A stretch of DNA of 64,000 nucleotides, taken from assembly GCF_947495705.1 (NCBI RefSeq), contig NZ_CANLZR010000002.1, positions 186,001 to 250,000 on the forward strand. The letters run 5' to 3'. Positions within the stretch are counted from its first letter, which is position 1. Every line of letters starts with the position of its first letter. Of this stretch, positions 25,413 to 32,805 are shown piece after piece. Under the pieces are notes generated by a model. It worked only from the letters and a program-made list of their open reading frames with translations, had not been told where the DNA came from and searched no databases. A program made the position numbers and the translations under genes. The stretch comes from an uncultured Phycicoccus sp. Lineage in GTDB: Bacteria > Actinomycetota > Actinomycetes > Actinomycetales > Dermatophilaceae.

Positions 25413-26363
25413 TTGCTGGTCGTGACCCCCAACACGTGCATCGACGTGACGACGTGGCTCGCCACGCTCACGCCCGGCACGGTGAGCCGGTCGACCCGCA
25501 CCGTCTCGACCGCGGGCGGCAAGGGCGTCAACGTCTGCCGCACCATGCGGGTCCTCGGGCGCTCCCCTCGCCTCCTCGGCCTCGCCCCCGCCGAGGACCA
25601 CCGCCTCGAGCAGCTGCTCGAGGCCGAGGGCACCGACTTCGTCCCCGTGCCGCACCGCGGCCAGGGCCGGATCGCGATGATCTTCCTCGAGGACGGCGGG
25701 CGGGTGACCGTCGTCAACGGGCGCGGCCCCGAGCCGCAGGACTGGGACACCGAGTCACTGCTCCCCCGTGTCCGCGCCGAGCTCGCACAGGCCCCAGCCG
25801 TCGCCTGCTCCGGCTCCCTGCCCCCGGGCCTGCCCGACACCTTCTACGCCGACGTCGTCACGGCCGCGCACGAGAGTGGGGTCGAGGCCTTCGTCGACGC
25901 GGCCCCCGCCGTTCTCGCCGCCACCCTGCCCAGCGGGCCGGACCTCGTCAGCCCGAACGTCGGCGAGGCGGAGGCGCTCCTGTACGGCCGCACCGACGAG
26001 CACGTCGAGGAGTCCGGCGACGACCTCCCCGAGCGCTGCCTCGAGGCCTCCCGGACACTGCACGGCCGCGGGGCCCGTCGCGCCGTCGTCACGGCCGGGT
26101 CGCACGGCGCGGCGCTCACGACCGCGTCCGGCAGCTGGTGGATCGGCGCCGCCCGGGTGCCCGTGGTCAACCCCATCGGGGCCGGCGACTCCTTCCTCGC
26201 CGGCTGCTGCGACGCCATCCTCGGGGGCGCCGCCGACGTCGAGGCCGTCCGGCACGGCATGGCGGTCGCGGCCGCCGCCGTCCAGCACGAGAGGGGCGGC
26301 ATGCTCGACGCGGCTCTCGTCGCCCCGGCCCTCGCCCTGCTCCCGGCCGGAGTGCCCGCATGA
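25413..26363 (+). CDS. 1-phosphofructokinase/LacC-family hexose kinase
   Basis: 316 residues from a TTG at 25413. PfkB/LacC features: TPNTCIDVTTWLATLTPGTVSR, STAGGKGVNVCRTMRVLG, CSGSLPPGLPDTFYADVV, SPNVGEAEALLYG and the catalytic NPIGAGDSFLAGCCDAI. It would phosphorylate a ketohexose monophosphate to a 1,6-bisphosphate for the aldolases. The track start (TTG 25377) falls within operator O2 and adds MTALSLWARRPP; the inner TTG has AGGAGG six bases upstream and gives the family N-terminus. It overlaps lacI by ATGA. Confidence 0.85.
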   Translation: MLVVTPNTCIDVTTWLATLTPGTVSRSTRTVSTAGGKGVNVCRTMRVLGRSPRLLGLAPAEDHRLEQLLEAEGTDFVPVPHRGQGRIAMIFLEDGGRVTVVNGRGPEPQDWDTESLLPRVRAELAQAPAVACSGSLPPGLPDTFYADVVTAAHESGVEAFVDAAPAVLAATLPSGPDLVSPNVGEAEALLYGRTDEHVEESGDDLPERCLEASRTLHGRGARRAVVTAGSHGAALTTASGSWWIGAARVPVVNPIGAGDSFLAGCCDAILGGAADVEAVRHGMAVAAAAVQHERGGMLDAALVAPALALLPAGVPA

Positions 26364-27364
26364 GCCGCCCGACGATCTACGACGTCGCCCGCGAGTCGGG
26401 CTACTCCATCAAGACCGTCTCCCGGGTCATCAACGAGGCCCCGAACGTCCGGGACGAGACCGTCGCCCGGGTGCGGGCGGCGATCGAGCTCCTCCAGTAC
26501 CACCCCGACCCTGCGGCCCAGCGCCTCGGCGGAGGGAAGCTGCCGACCATCGGCGTCCTCGTCGACTCCATCGACGACCCCTTCTTCGCCCAGGTCGTCG
26601 CCGTCATCGAGGCCCGGGCCATGGACGTCGGGATGGACGTCCTCGTCGCGTCCACCGGCATGGACCAGACCCGCATGCGCACCCAGATCCAGCGCCTCGC
26701 CCGCCGCGGGGTGGCCGGGCTCGTCATCGCCCCGTTCGGTGACGAGAAGGTGGTGGCCGAGGCCCTTCCGCACGACGTGCCCGTCGTCGTCATCGACCGC
26801 AAGTGCGGCGTCACCGACAAGGACGTCGTCCGGGTCACCGACGAGCAGGGTGCGACCGACGCGGTGCGCCACCTCGTCGCCCGGGGCCACCGGCGCATCG
26901 GCTTCCTCGGCAAGACCTCGGCCTTCACCACCCTCGTCGACCGGTACGCCGGGTACGAGCGGGCGCTCGGCGAGGCCGGGATCGAGGTCGACCCGCGACT
27001 CGTCGAGACCCGGGCCTGGTCCGCCGAGGAGGCCTACCCCTACGCCCTCGCCATGCTCGCCACTCCCGAGGCTCCCACCGCCGTCTTCGCCGCCTCCCCG
27101 ATGATGGGGCTCGGCGTGCTGCGCGCCCAGCGGCGCCTGCACCGCCAGGACGTCGCTCTCGTCATCTTCGGCGACTACCCCGTGGCCGAGCTGATGACGC
27201 CCCCCACGACGGTCGTCGACCAACGGCCGGGCGCCATCGCCGACACCGCCTTCGACCTCCTCGCCCGCCGGATCCAGGACCCGGGGGCCGAGGTGCTCGA
27301 CACCGTCCTGCCGACCCTCCTCGTCCCCCGCGGCTCCGGTGAGCTCGCCCCGAGGGGCTCGTGA
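26360..27364 (+). CDS. LacI family transcriptional regulator
   Basis: 334 residues. The N-terminal DNA-binding domain is typical (PTIYDVARESGYSIKTVSRVINEAPNVRDETVARV, hinge YHPDPAAQRLGGG), followed by a periplasmic-binding-like effector domain with IGVLVDSIDDPFFAQVV, RRGVAGLVIAPFGDE and ARGHRRIGFLG. It is embedded in the operon it probably controls, through the two TGACAGCGCTGTCA-type sites. The effector is likely the imported sugar or its phosphate. The start overlaps the kinase stop, and its own stop overlaps the next gene (GTGA). Confidence 0.92.
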   Translation: MSRPTIYDVARESGYSIKTVSRVINEAPNVRDETVARVRAAIELLQYHPDPAAQRLGGGKLPTIGVLVDSIDDPFFAQVVAVIEARAMDVGMDVLVASTGMDQTRMRTQIQRLARRGVAGLVIAPFGDEKVVAEALPHDVPVVVIDRKCGVTDKDVVRVTDEQGATDAVRHLVARGHRRIGFLGKTSAFTTLVDRYAGYERALGEAGIEVDPRLVETRAWSAEEAYPYALAMLATPEAPTAVFAASPMMGLGVLRAQRRLHRQDVALVIFGDYPVAELMTPPTTVVDQRPGAIADTAFDLLARRIQDPGAEVLDTVLPTLLVPRGSGELAPRGS

Positions 27365-28803
27365 TGGCCGTCGTCGACCTGGGCTTCGACCTGGGCACCA
27401 CCATGACCAAGGTGAGCGCCGTCGCCGACGACGGCACCCGCGTCCTCGACCGCTCGCTGGCGACCGCCTGGCGCGAGACCGGCGAAGGCCGCGTCGAGCG
27501 CACCGCGGCGTCCGTCGTCGAGGCCGTCGAGCAGCTGCTCGCCGAGGTCGGCGAGGCCCTGGCCCCCGGCACCAGCGTCCGGTCCGTCGGGTTCACCTCG
27601 ATGGCCGAGGCAGGCGTCCTCGTCGACGCCGCCGGCCGCGCGCACAGCCCCGTCATCGCGTGGTACGACCCCCGGGGCACCGAGCACGCGGAGGCCCTGC
27701 CCCCCGCCCTGGCCCATGCCTTCCCCGCGATGACCGGCCTGCCGGTCAGCCACGTCGCCTCCCTCTTCAAGCTGCTGTGGCTGCGCGACCAGGGGGTCGA
27801 CCTCCAGGGGCTGCAGTGGCTCTCGGTCCCCGAGTGGGTCATCCTCCGCCTCGGGGGCCGCCGGGTGGCCGAGCTCTCCCTGCTCGGGCGCACCGGCCTG
27901 CTCGACGTGCACACGAACCGCGCCTGGGCGCCGGCGCTTGACCACCTCGGGGTGGGCCCGGACCTGCTCCCCGAGATCGTCGAGGCCGGATCCCCGGCCG
28001 GGACCATCCGCGCCGACCACCCCGTCGCCGCCGTCCGCGGGGCGGTCCTCACCGTCGCGGGGCACGACCACGCCGTCGCCGCCGCAGCGGCCGGGTGCGG
28101 CTCACCGGGGTCGGCCCTCGACAGCTTCGGCACCGCCGAGGCCTACGTCGCCTCCGCCTCGCGCGTCCCCGCCCCCGACGTCGTCCGCGACCTCGCCCTC
28201 CAGGGCATCTCGGTCTACCCGCACGTCGTCCGCGGCAGCACCGGCTTCATCGGCGGGACCCGCACCGGCCTCGTCCTCAAGCGGGTCCTGCGGGTCCTCG
28301 GCGCCGAGCGCGACCCGGCCCGCGGGGAGCTCGACACCGCCACCCTCGCGCTCGCCCCCGGCGAGACCGCCGACGTGCGGGTCACCGGGTTCGCGATGGA
28401 GGACCACGAGGTCGCGATCCACCTCGGGTCCGAGGCCCACACCTCCGCGCACGTGTGGCGAGCCGCCCTCGACGGAGGCACCACCCGGGGGCGCCGGCTG
28501 CTCGGCATCCTCCGGGCGGCCGACGTCCCCGTCGAGCGGCTCGTCGTCGCGGGCGGCTGGACCCGGATGCGGTCGGTCGTCCAGGCCCGCCGCGACCTGG
28601 CCCCCGTCGTCGAGGTCGCCGACATCGAACAGCCCGGGACGTGGGGGGCCGCCCGCTTCGGCGCGTGGGCCGCCCGACAGCCCGAGGCCACCCAGGGCGA
28701 CCGCCGGCCGCCCGCCGAGTGGTTCAGCCGCCACCGCGCCGCTTCCAGACCCTCGCAGGACCCCACGCCCAGCACCGCACTCACCCAGGAGATCACCCCG
28801 TGA
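27361..28803 (+). CDS. FGGY family carbohydrate kinase
   Basis: 480 residues. FGGY signatures: LGFDLGTTMTKVSAV (phosphate-1), FTSMAEAGVLVDAAGRAHSPVIAWYDPRG, SVPEWVILRLGGRR, TVAGHDHAVAAAAAGCG, and VVAGGWTRMRSVVQAR (adenosine motif). It should phosphorylate the sugar delivered by the ABC transporter. The start is GTG 27361, overlapping lacI by four bases, or ATG 27364. An extended C-terminal tail (about residues 445-480) is rich in R/P/T and probably disordered. The stop overlaps the next aldolase. Confidence 0.9.
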   Translation: MMAVVDLGFDLGTTMTKVSAVADDGTRVLDRSLATAWRETGEGRVERTAASVVEAVEQLLAEVGEALAPGTSVRSVGFTSMAEAGVLVDAAGRAHSPVIAWYDPRGTEHAEALPPALAHAFPAMTGLPVSHVASLFKLLWLRDQGVDLQGLQWLSVPEWVILRLGGRRVAELSLLGRTGLLDVHTNRAWAPALDHLGVGPDLLPEIVEAGSPAGTIRADHPVAAVRGAVLTVAGHDHAVAAAAAGCGSPGSALDSFGTAEAYVASASRVPAPDVVRDLALQGISVYPHVVRGSTGFIGGTRTGLVLKRVLRVLGAERDPARGELDTATLALAPGETADVRVTGFAMEDHEVAIHLGSEAHTSAHVWRAALDGGTTRGRRLLGILRAADVPVERLVVAGGWTRMRSVVQARRDLAPVVEVADIEQPGTWGAARFGAWAARQPEATQGDRRPPAEWFSRHRAASRPSQDPTPSTALTQEITP

Positions 28804-29708
28804 AGACCACCACCTCCGGCCTCGACGCCATCGCCACCGAGGCCGGCACGTTCGCCGTCCTCGCCATGGACCAGCGCGGCACCCTCAAGCGGATGCTCGC
28901 CGACGTCGACCGCGCCGACACCCCGGACGAGGAGATCACCGCGTTCAAGCGCGACATGATCGCCTCCCTCGCCGGGAGCGCCTCGGCGTTCCTCGTCGAC
29001 CCGACCTACGGCCTCCCTGCCTCCCAGGCGGCCGAGACCACCGCCCCCTACGGCATCCTCCTCGCGGCGGAGCCGTCGACCCGCCCGACCCACAACGGGG
29101 AGCCCACCGTCTCCCTCGACCCCGCGCAGGACGCGGCGTGGGTCCGGGACAGCGGCGCCCACGCGATGAAGTTCCTCGTCCAGGTGCGGGCCGACCGCAC
29201 CCCCGGCGCCGACGGTCGCGACACCACGGCCGAGGCCGTCGAGGTCATGCGCACCCTCGTCGCCGACTGCGCCGCGGCGGGCATCCCGTCGGTCATCGAG
29301 AACCTCATCTTCCCGCTCGCCGGCGAGGAGCCGCTCTCCCCGCAGGCCCGCGCCGACGCGATCATCGAGGCGGCCGTCCTCATCGACTCCCTCAACCCGA
29401 CCCTCCTCAAGCTCGAGTACCCCGGGAGCCCCGAGGCGTGCCGCCGCCTCGCGTCGAGCATCACGGCGCCGTGGGCGGTGCTGTCGGCCGGGGTGTCGTC
29501 GGAGGAGTTCAGCGACGTCCTGCGGGTCAGCTGCGACGAGGGCGGCGCGAGCGGCTTCATCGCGGGCCGCTCGGTGTGGCGCGAGACCGTCGCGATGGAC
29601 CACGCCGAGCGGGTCGCCTTCCTCGCCGACACCGGGCGCCGCCGGCTCGACGACTACCGCCAGATCATCGAGGGCCGTGCGCGGTCCTACCGGGAGGTCA
29701 CGTCATGA
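28800..29708 (+). CDS. LacD/YihT-type class I aldolase
   Basis: 302 residues. Landmarks of the tagatose-1,6-bisphosphate/sulfofructose-phosphate aldolase family: FAVLAMDQRGTLKRMLA, SAFLVDPTYGLPAS, HAMKFLVQVRAD, IPSVIENLIFPL, LLKLEYPGS (Schiff-base lysine), WAVLSAGVSSEEF and GFIAGRSVWRETV. It would cleave the bisphosphate made by the LacC-like kinase. No sulfoquinovose genes (GH31 sulfoquinovosidase, sulfonate exporter, SLA enzymes) are nearby, so a sulfosugar role is not supported. The GTG start overlaps the FGGY kinase stop. Confidence 0.83.
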   Translation: MKTTTSGLDAIATEAGTFAVLAMDQRGTLKRMLADVDRADTPDEEITAFKRDMIASLAGSASAFLVDPTYGLPASQAAETTAPYGILLAAEPSTRPTHNGEPTVSLDPAQDAAWVRDSGAHAMKFLVQVRADRTPGADGRDTTAEAVEVMRTLVADCAAAGIPSVIENLIFPLAGEEPLSPQARADAIIEAAVLIDSLNPTLLKLEYPGSPEACRRLASSITAPWAVLSAGVSSEEFSDVLRVSCDEGGASGFIAGRSVWRETVAMDHAERVAFLADTGRRRLDDYRQIIEGRARSYREVTS

Positions 29709-30469
29709 CCGCACTCTTCGAGGCCCGGGGCCTCCAGCGACGGTTCGGTCGGGTCCAGGCACTGGACGGGGCCGACTTCGACGTGGCCGAGGGCGAGGTC
29801 GTCGCCCTCATCGGGGACAACGGCGCCGGGAAGTCGACGCTCGTCAAGGCCCTCACCGGGAACCTCGACGTCGAAGAGGGTGAGGTGCTCTTCCAGGGCC
29901 GGCCCGTCCACTTCGCCACCCCGCACGACGCGTCCGCCCTCGGCATCGAGGTCGTCCACCAGGACCTGGCCCTCGCACCGCACCTGGACTCGGCCCAGAA
30001 CATGTTCCTCGGGCGCGAGATCATGCGGCCCGGCCTGCTCGGTCACCTCGGCTTCATGGACACGTCGCGGATGCGCGAGGACGCCGCCAAGGCGTTCACC
30101 CAGCTCGGCTCCGCCGTCCGCAGCGTCGTCGTCCCGGTCGGCTCGATGTCCGGCGGGCAGAAGCAGACGGTCGCCATCGCCCGGGCCGTCGCCTGGGCCG
30201 ACAAGGTCCTCTTCCTCGACGAGCCGACCGCGGCCCTCGGGGTCGTCCAGACCCGCAACGTCCTCGACACCATCAAGAAGGTGCGCGACCGCGGCATCGC
30301 CGTCGTCCTCATCTCCCACTCGATGCCCCACGTGCTCGAGGTCGCCGACCGCGTCCAGGTCCTGCGGCTCGGCCGGCGCGTGGCCACCTACCAGGCCTCC
30401 GACACCAGTGTCGAAGAGCTCGTCGGCGCCATGACCGGCGCGCTGGACTCCAAGGAGGGAGCAGCATGA
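29705..30469 (+). CDS. CUT2 sugar ABC transporter ATP-binding protein (single domain)
   Basis: 254 residues with one nucleotide-binding domain: Walker A LIGDNGAGKSTLV, Q loop VVHQDLALAPHLD, ABC signature MSGGQKQTVAIARAV, Walker B VLFLDEPTAAL and H switch LISHSM. Most CUT2 ATPases (RbsA) are tandem two-domain proteins of about 500 residues, so this is the shorter FrcA-like form that acts as a homodimer. It energises the permease encoded next. It overlaps the aldolase and the permease by ATGA at both ends. Confidence 0.93.
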   Translation: MTALFEARGLQRRFGRVQALDGADFDVAEGEVVALIGDNGAGKSTLVKALTGNLDVEEGEVLFQGRPVHFATPHDASALGIEVVHQDLALAPHLDSAQNMFLGREIMRPGLLGHLGFMDTSRMREDAAKAFTQLGSAVRSVVVPVGSMSGGQKQTVAIARAVAWADKVLFLDEPTAALGVVQTRNVLDTIKKVRDRGIAVVLISHSMPHVLEVADRVQVLRLGRRVATYQASDTSVEELVGAMTGALDSKEGAA

Positions 30470-31506
30470 GCACCCCCACCGAGACCCCGTCACGGGCCTC
30501 CGCGACGATCGAGACCGCTGCCAAGCACGAGAACCTCGGCGAGCGCGTCAAGGCCATGCAGTCGGTGTGGATCCTCGGGGTCCTCGTCGTCATCGTCGCG
30601 GTCTTCGGGGTCCTGTCCCCGAGCACGTTCCTCACCGCGGGGAACATGACCAACATCGCCCAGAACATCTCGATCTGGGCCGTGCTCGCCGTCGGGATGA
30701 CCTTCGTCATCATCACCTCCGGCATCGACCTGTCCGTCGGGTCCGTCCTCGTCGTCTCCTCGGTCGTCGCCGCCCAGGCGATGGAGCGGCTGGGCGACCA
30801 GGGCTGGGGCACGGCCCTCGTCGGCCTCACCCTGTCCGTCGTCGTCGGCACCTTCTGGGGGTGCCTCAACGGCTTCCTCGTGACCAAGGCGAAGGTGCCG
30901 CCGCTCATCGTCACCCTCGGCACGCTCTCGGTGGCCCTCGGGGTCGCCCAGATCCTCACCGGCGGGCTCGACATCCGCTCCGCCCCCACCGTGCTCGTCG
31001 ACAACATCGGCTACGGGCGGCTCCTCGGCGTCCCGGTCATCTCGATCATCGCCCTGGTCATCGTCATTCTCGGCGGGATCCTGCTCCACAAGACCAGGTT
31101 CGGCCGCTACACCTACGCGATCGGCTCGAACGAGACCTCGGCCCGACGCGTCGGCATCCCCGTCGACCGCAAGCTCATCCAGATCTACGCGCTCACCGGC
31201 TTCCTCGCCGGCGTCGCGGGCATCCTGTCGCTCGCCCAGTACGGCACGACGACGATCGCCGGCCAGTCCCTGACGAACCTCAACGTCATCGCGGCGGTCG
31301 TCATCGGCGGCACGTCGATCTTCGGTGGCCAGGGCTCGATGTTCGGCTCGATGGTCGGCCTCTTCATCCCGGCCGTCCTCCAGTCCGGCTTCGTCATCAT
31401 CGGCGTCTCGCCGTACTGGCAGACGGTGGCCGTCGGCTCGATCCTCATCACCGCCGTCTACGTCGACCAGCAGCGCCGCGCCAACGACGCCCGAGGGAAG
31501 TCCTAG
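30466..31506 (+). CDS. CUT2 sugar ABC transporter permease (RbsC/FrcC-like)
   Basis: 346 residues with about 8-10 membrane helices, including IWAVLAVGMTFVIITSGIDLSVGSVLVVSSVVAAQ, typical of the ribose/fructose permease family. An EAA-like cytoplasmic loop is seen in RFGRYTYAIGSNETSARRVGI, followed by IAAVVIGGTSIFGGQGSMFGS. The N-terminal ~35 residues are hydrophilic. One permease gene with one ATPase and one binding protein makes a minimal CUT2 importer for a monosaccharide. Confidence 0.94.
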   Translation: MSTPTETPSRASATIETAAKHENLGERVKAMQSVWILGVLVVIVAVFGVLSPSTFLTAGNMTNIAQNISIWAVLAVGMTFVIITSGIDLSVGSVLVVSSVVAAQAMERLGDQGWGTALVGLTLSVVVGTFWGCLNGFLVTKAKVPPLIVTLGTLSVALGVAQILTGGLDIRSAPTVLVDNIGYGRLLGVPVISIIALVIVILGGILLHKTRFGRYTYAIGSNETSARRVGIPVDRKLIQIYALTGFLAGVAGILSLAQYGTTTIAGQSLTNLNVIAAVVIGGTSIFGGQGSMFGSMVGLFIPAVLQSGFVIIGVSPYWQTVAVGSILITAVYVDQQRRANDARGKS

Positions 31507-31613
31507 GGACCCATCAGCCGCACCACAGCACGTCGCACCATCGCCAGTCAGACCGCACCACAACCGCTGTATCGCACCACCGACAACGACGTCACCACCA
31601 GAAAGGCATTCCC

Positions 31614-32603
31614 ATGCGTAGCACCACCCGGATCGCCGCAGCCCTCGCCGGCTCGGCCCTCGCCCTCTCCGCCTGCTCCACCGGAGCCCCCGAGTCCACC
31701 GACGGGGACACCACCGCCGCCGGCGGCAACGACAACAAGACCATCGCCTTCGTCCAGGGCGTGGCCGGCGACGAGTTCTACATCACGATGGAGTGCGGCA
31801 TCCAGGCCAAGGCCCAGGAGCTCGGCTACACCGTCACCACCCAGGGTCCGCAGAAGTTCGACCCGACCCTGCAGAAGCCGATCGTCGACGCGGTCACCGC
31901 CTCGAAGCCGGCCGCGCTGCTCGTCGCGCCGACCGACGTCCAGGCGATGGAGGCTCCGCTCAAGCAGGCCGCCGACGCCGGGATCAAGGTCGTCCTCGTC
32001 GACACCACCGTCAACGACCCGTCCTTCGCGGTGTCGCAGATCAGCTCGGACAACGTCGGCGGCGGGGCTGCGGCCTTCGACGCCATCAAGCAGGCCAACC
32101 CCGACGGCGGCAAGGTCCTGGTCATCTCCACCGACCCGGGCGTGTCGACGGTCGACGCCCGCGTCAAGGGCTTCGAGGACGCGGCCAAGGCCGACAGCAC
32201 CTTCGAGTACCTCGGCGTCCAGTACAGCCACAACGACCCGGCGACGGCCGCGAACCTCGTCTCGGCGGCGCTGCAGAAGGACAAGGACATCATCGGCATC
32301 TTCGCGACGAACCTGTTCTCGGCCGAGGGTTCGGCCACCGGGGTCCGTCAGGCCGGCGCGTCGGGCATCACCATCGTCGGCTTCGACGCCGGCCCGAACC
32401 AGATCAAGGCCCTGGAGGACGGGACCGTGCAGGCCCTCGTCGCCCAGCAGCCCGCCACCATCGGCATGGACGGCGTCGTCCAGGCCGACGCCGCACTGAA
32501 CGGCGGCTCGGTCGAGGCGCAGATCCAGACCGGCTTCACCATCATCACCAAGGACAACCTCGAGGGTGAGGGCGGCGACGCCGCGTACAAGTCCAGCTGC
32601 TGA
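31614..32603 (+). CDS. CUT2 sugar-binding lipoprotein
   Basis: 329 residues. The lipoprotein signal peptide ends LALSACSTG (lipobox LSAC), followed by a T/G/D-rich linker and a type I periplasmic-binding fold: KTIAFVQGVAGDEFYITMECGIQAKAQELGY, DVQAMEAPLKQAADAGIKVVLVDT, GFDAGPNQIKALEDGTVQALVAQQPATIGM. It is anchored outside the membrane and delivers a sugar to the permease. GAAAGG lies about ten bases before the ATG; the longer track ORF runs through the permease. The ligand is not predictable. Confidence 0.94.
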   Translation: MRSTTRIAAALAGSALALSACSTGAPESTDGDTTAAGGNDNKTIAFVQGVAGDEFYITMECGIQAKAQELGYTVTTQGPQKFDPTLQKPIVDAVTASKPAALLVAPTDVQAMEAPLKQAADAGIKVVLVDTTVNDPSFAVSQISSDNVGGGAAAFDAIKQANPDGGKVLVISTDPGVSTVDARVKGFEDAAKADSTFEYLGVQYSHNDPATAANLVSAALQKDKDIIGIFATNLFSAEGSATGVRQAGASGITIVGFDAGPNQIKALEDGTVQALVAQQPATIGMDGVVQADAALNGGSVEAQIQTGFTIITKDNLEGEGGDAAYKSSC

Positions 32604-32618
32604 CGCAGCACCCCGGAC

Positions 32619-32659
32619 CACGGGGCCGTCGCGAGCCATCGGGCCGCGGCGGCCCCGTG
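32619..32659 (+). terminator. Rho-independent-type hairpin after the sugar operon
   Basis: CACGGGGCCG and CGGCCCCGTG are perfectly complementary 10-base arms around a 21-base loop, starting 16 bases after the binding-protein stop. There is no T tract, as is usual in high-GC actinobacteria. Confidence 0.6.
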
Positions 32660-32805
32660 CCGTGCCCGGCGGCACCGAGCGGGGGACACCCGATCGGTCG
32701 AACGGCCAGTCCTGCACCGAACCGCCTCGACCCCGGCGCGTCGCCTTGTAGCGTCGCCGCGGCGTGCCTCCCTCTGGCACCACCCGCGACCGAGAGAAGG
32801 CCGTC

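Noticed and set aside
23730-32603. Sulfoquinovose (sulfo-EMP) pathway
   Set aside because: Aldolase and kinase families fit, but there is no sulfoquinovosidase, isomerase, sulfolactaldehyde enzyme or sulfonate exporter.
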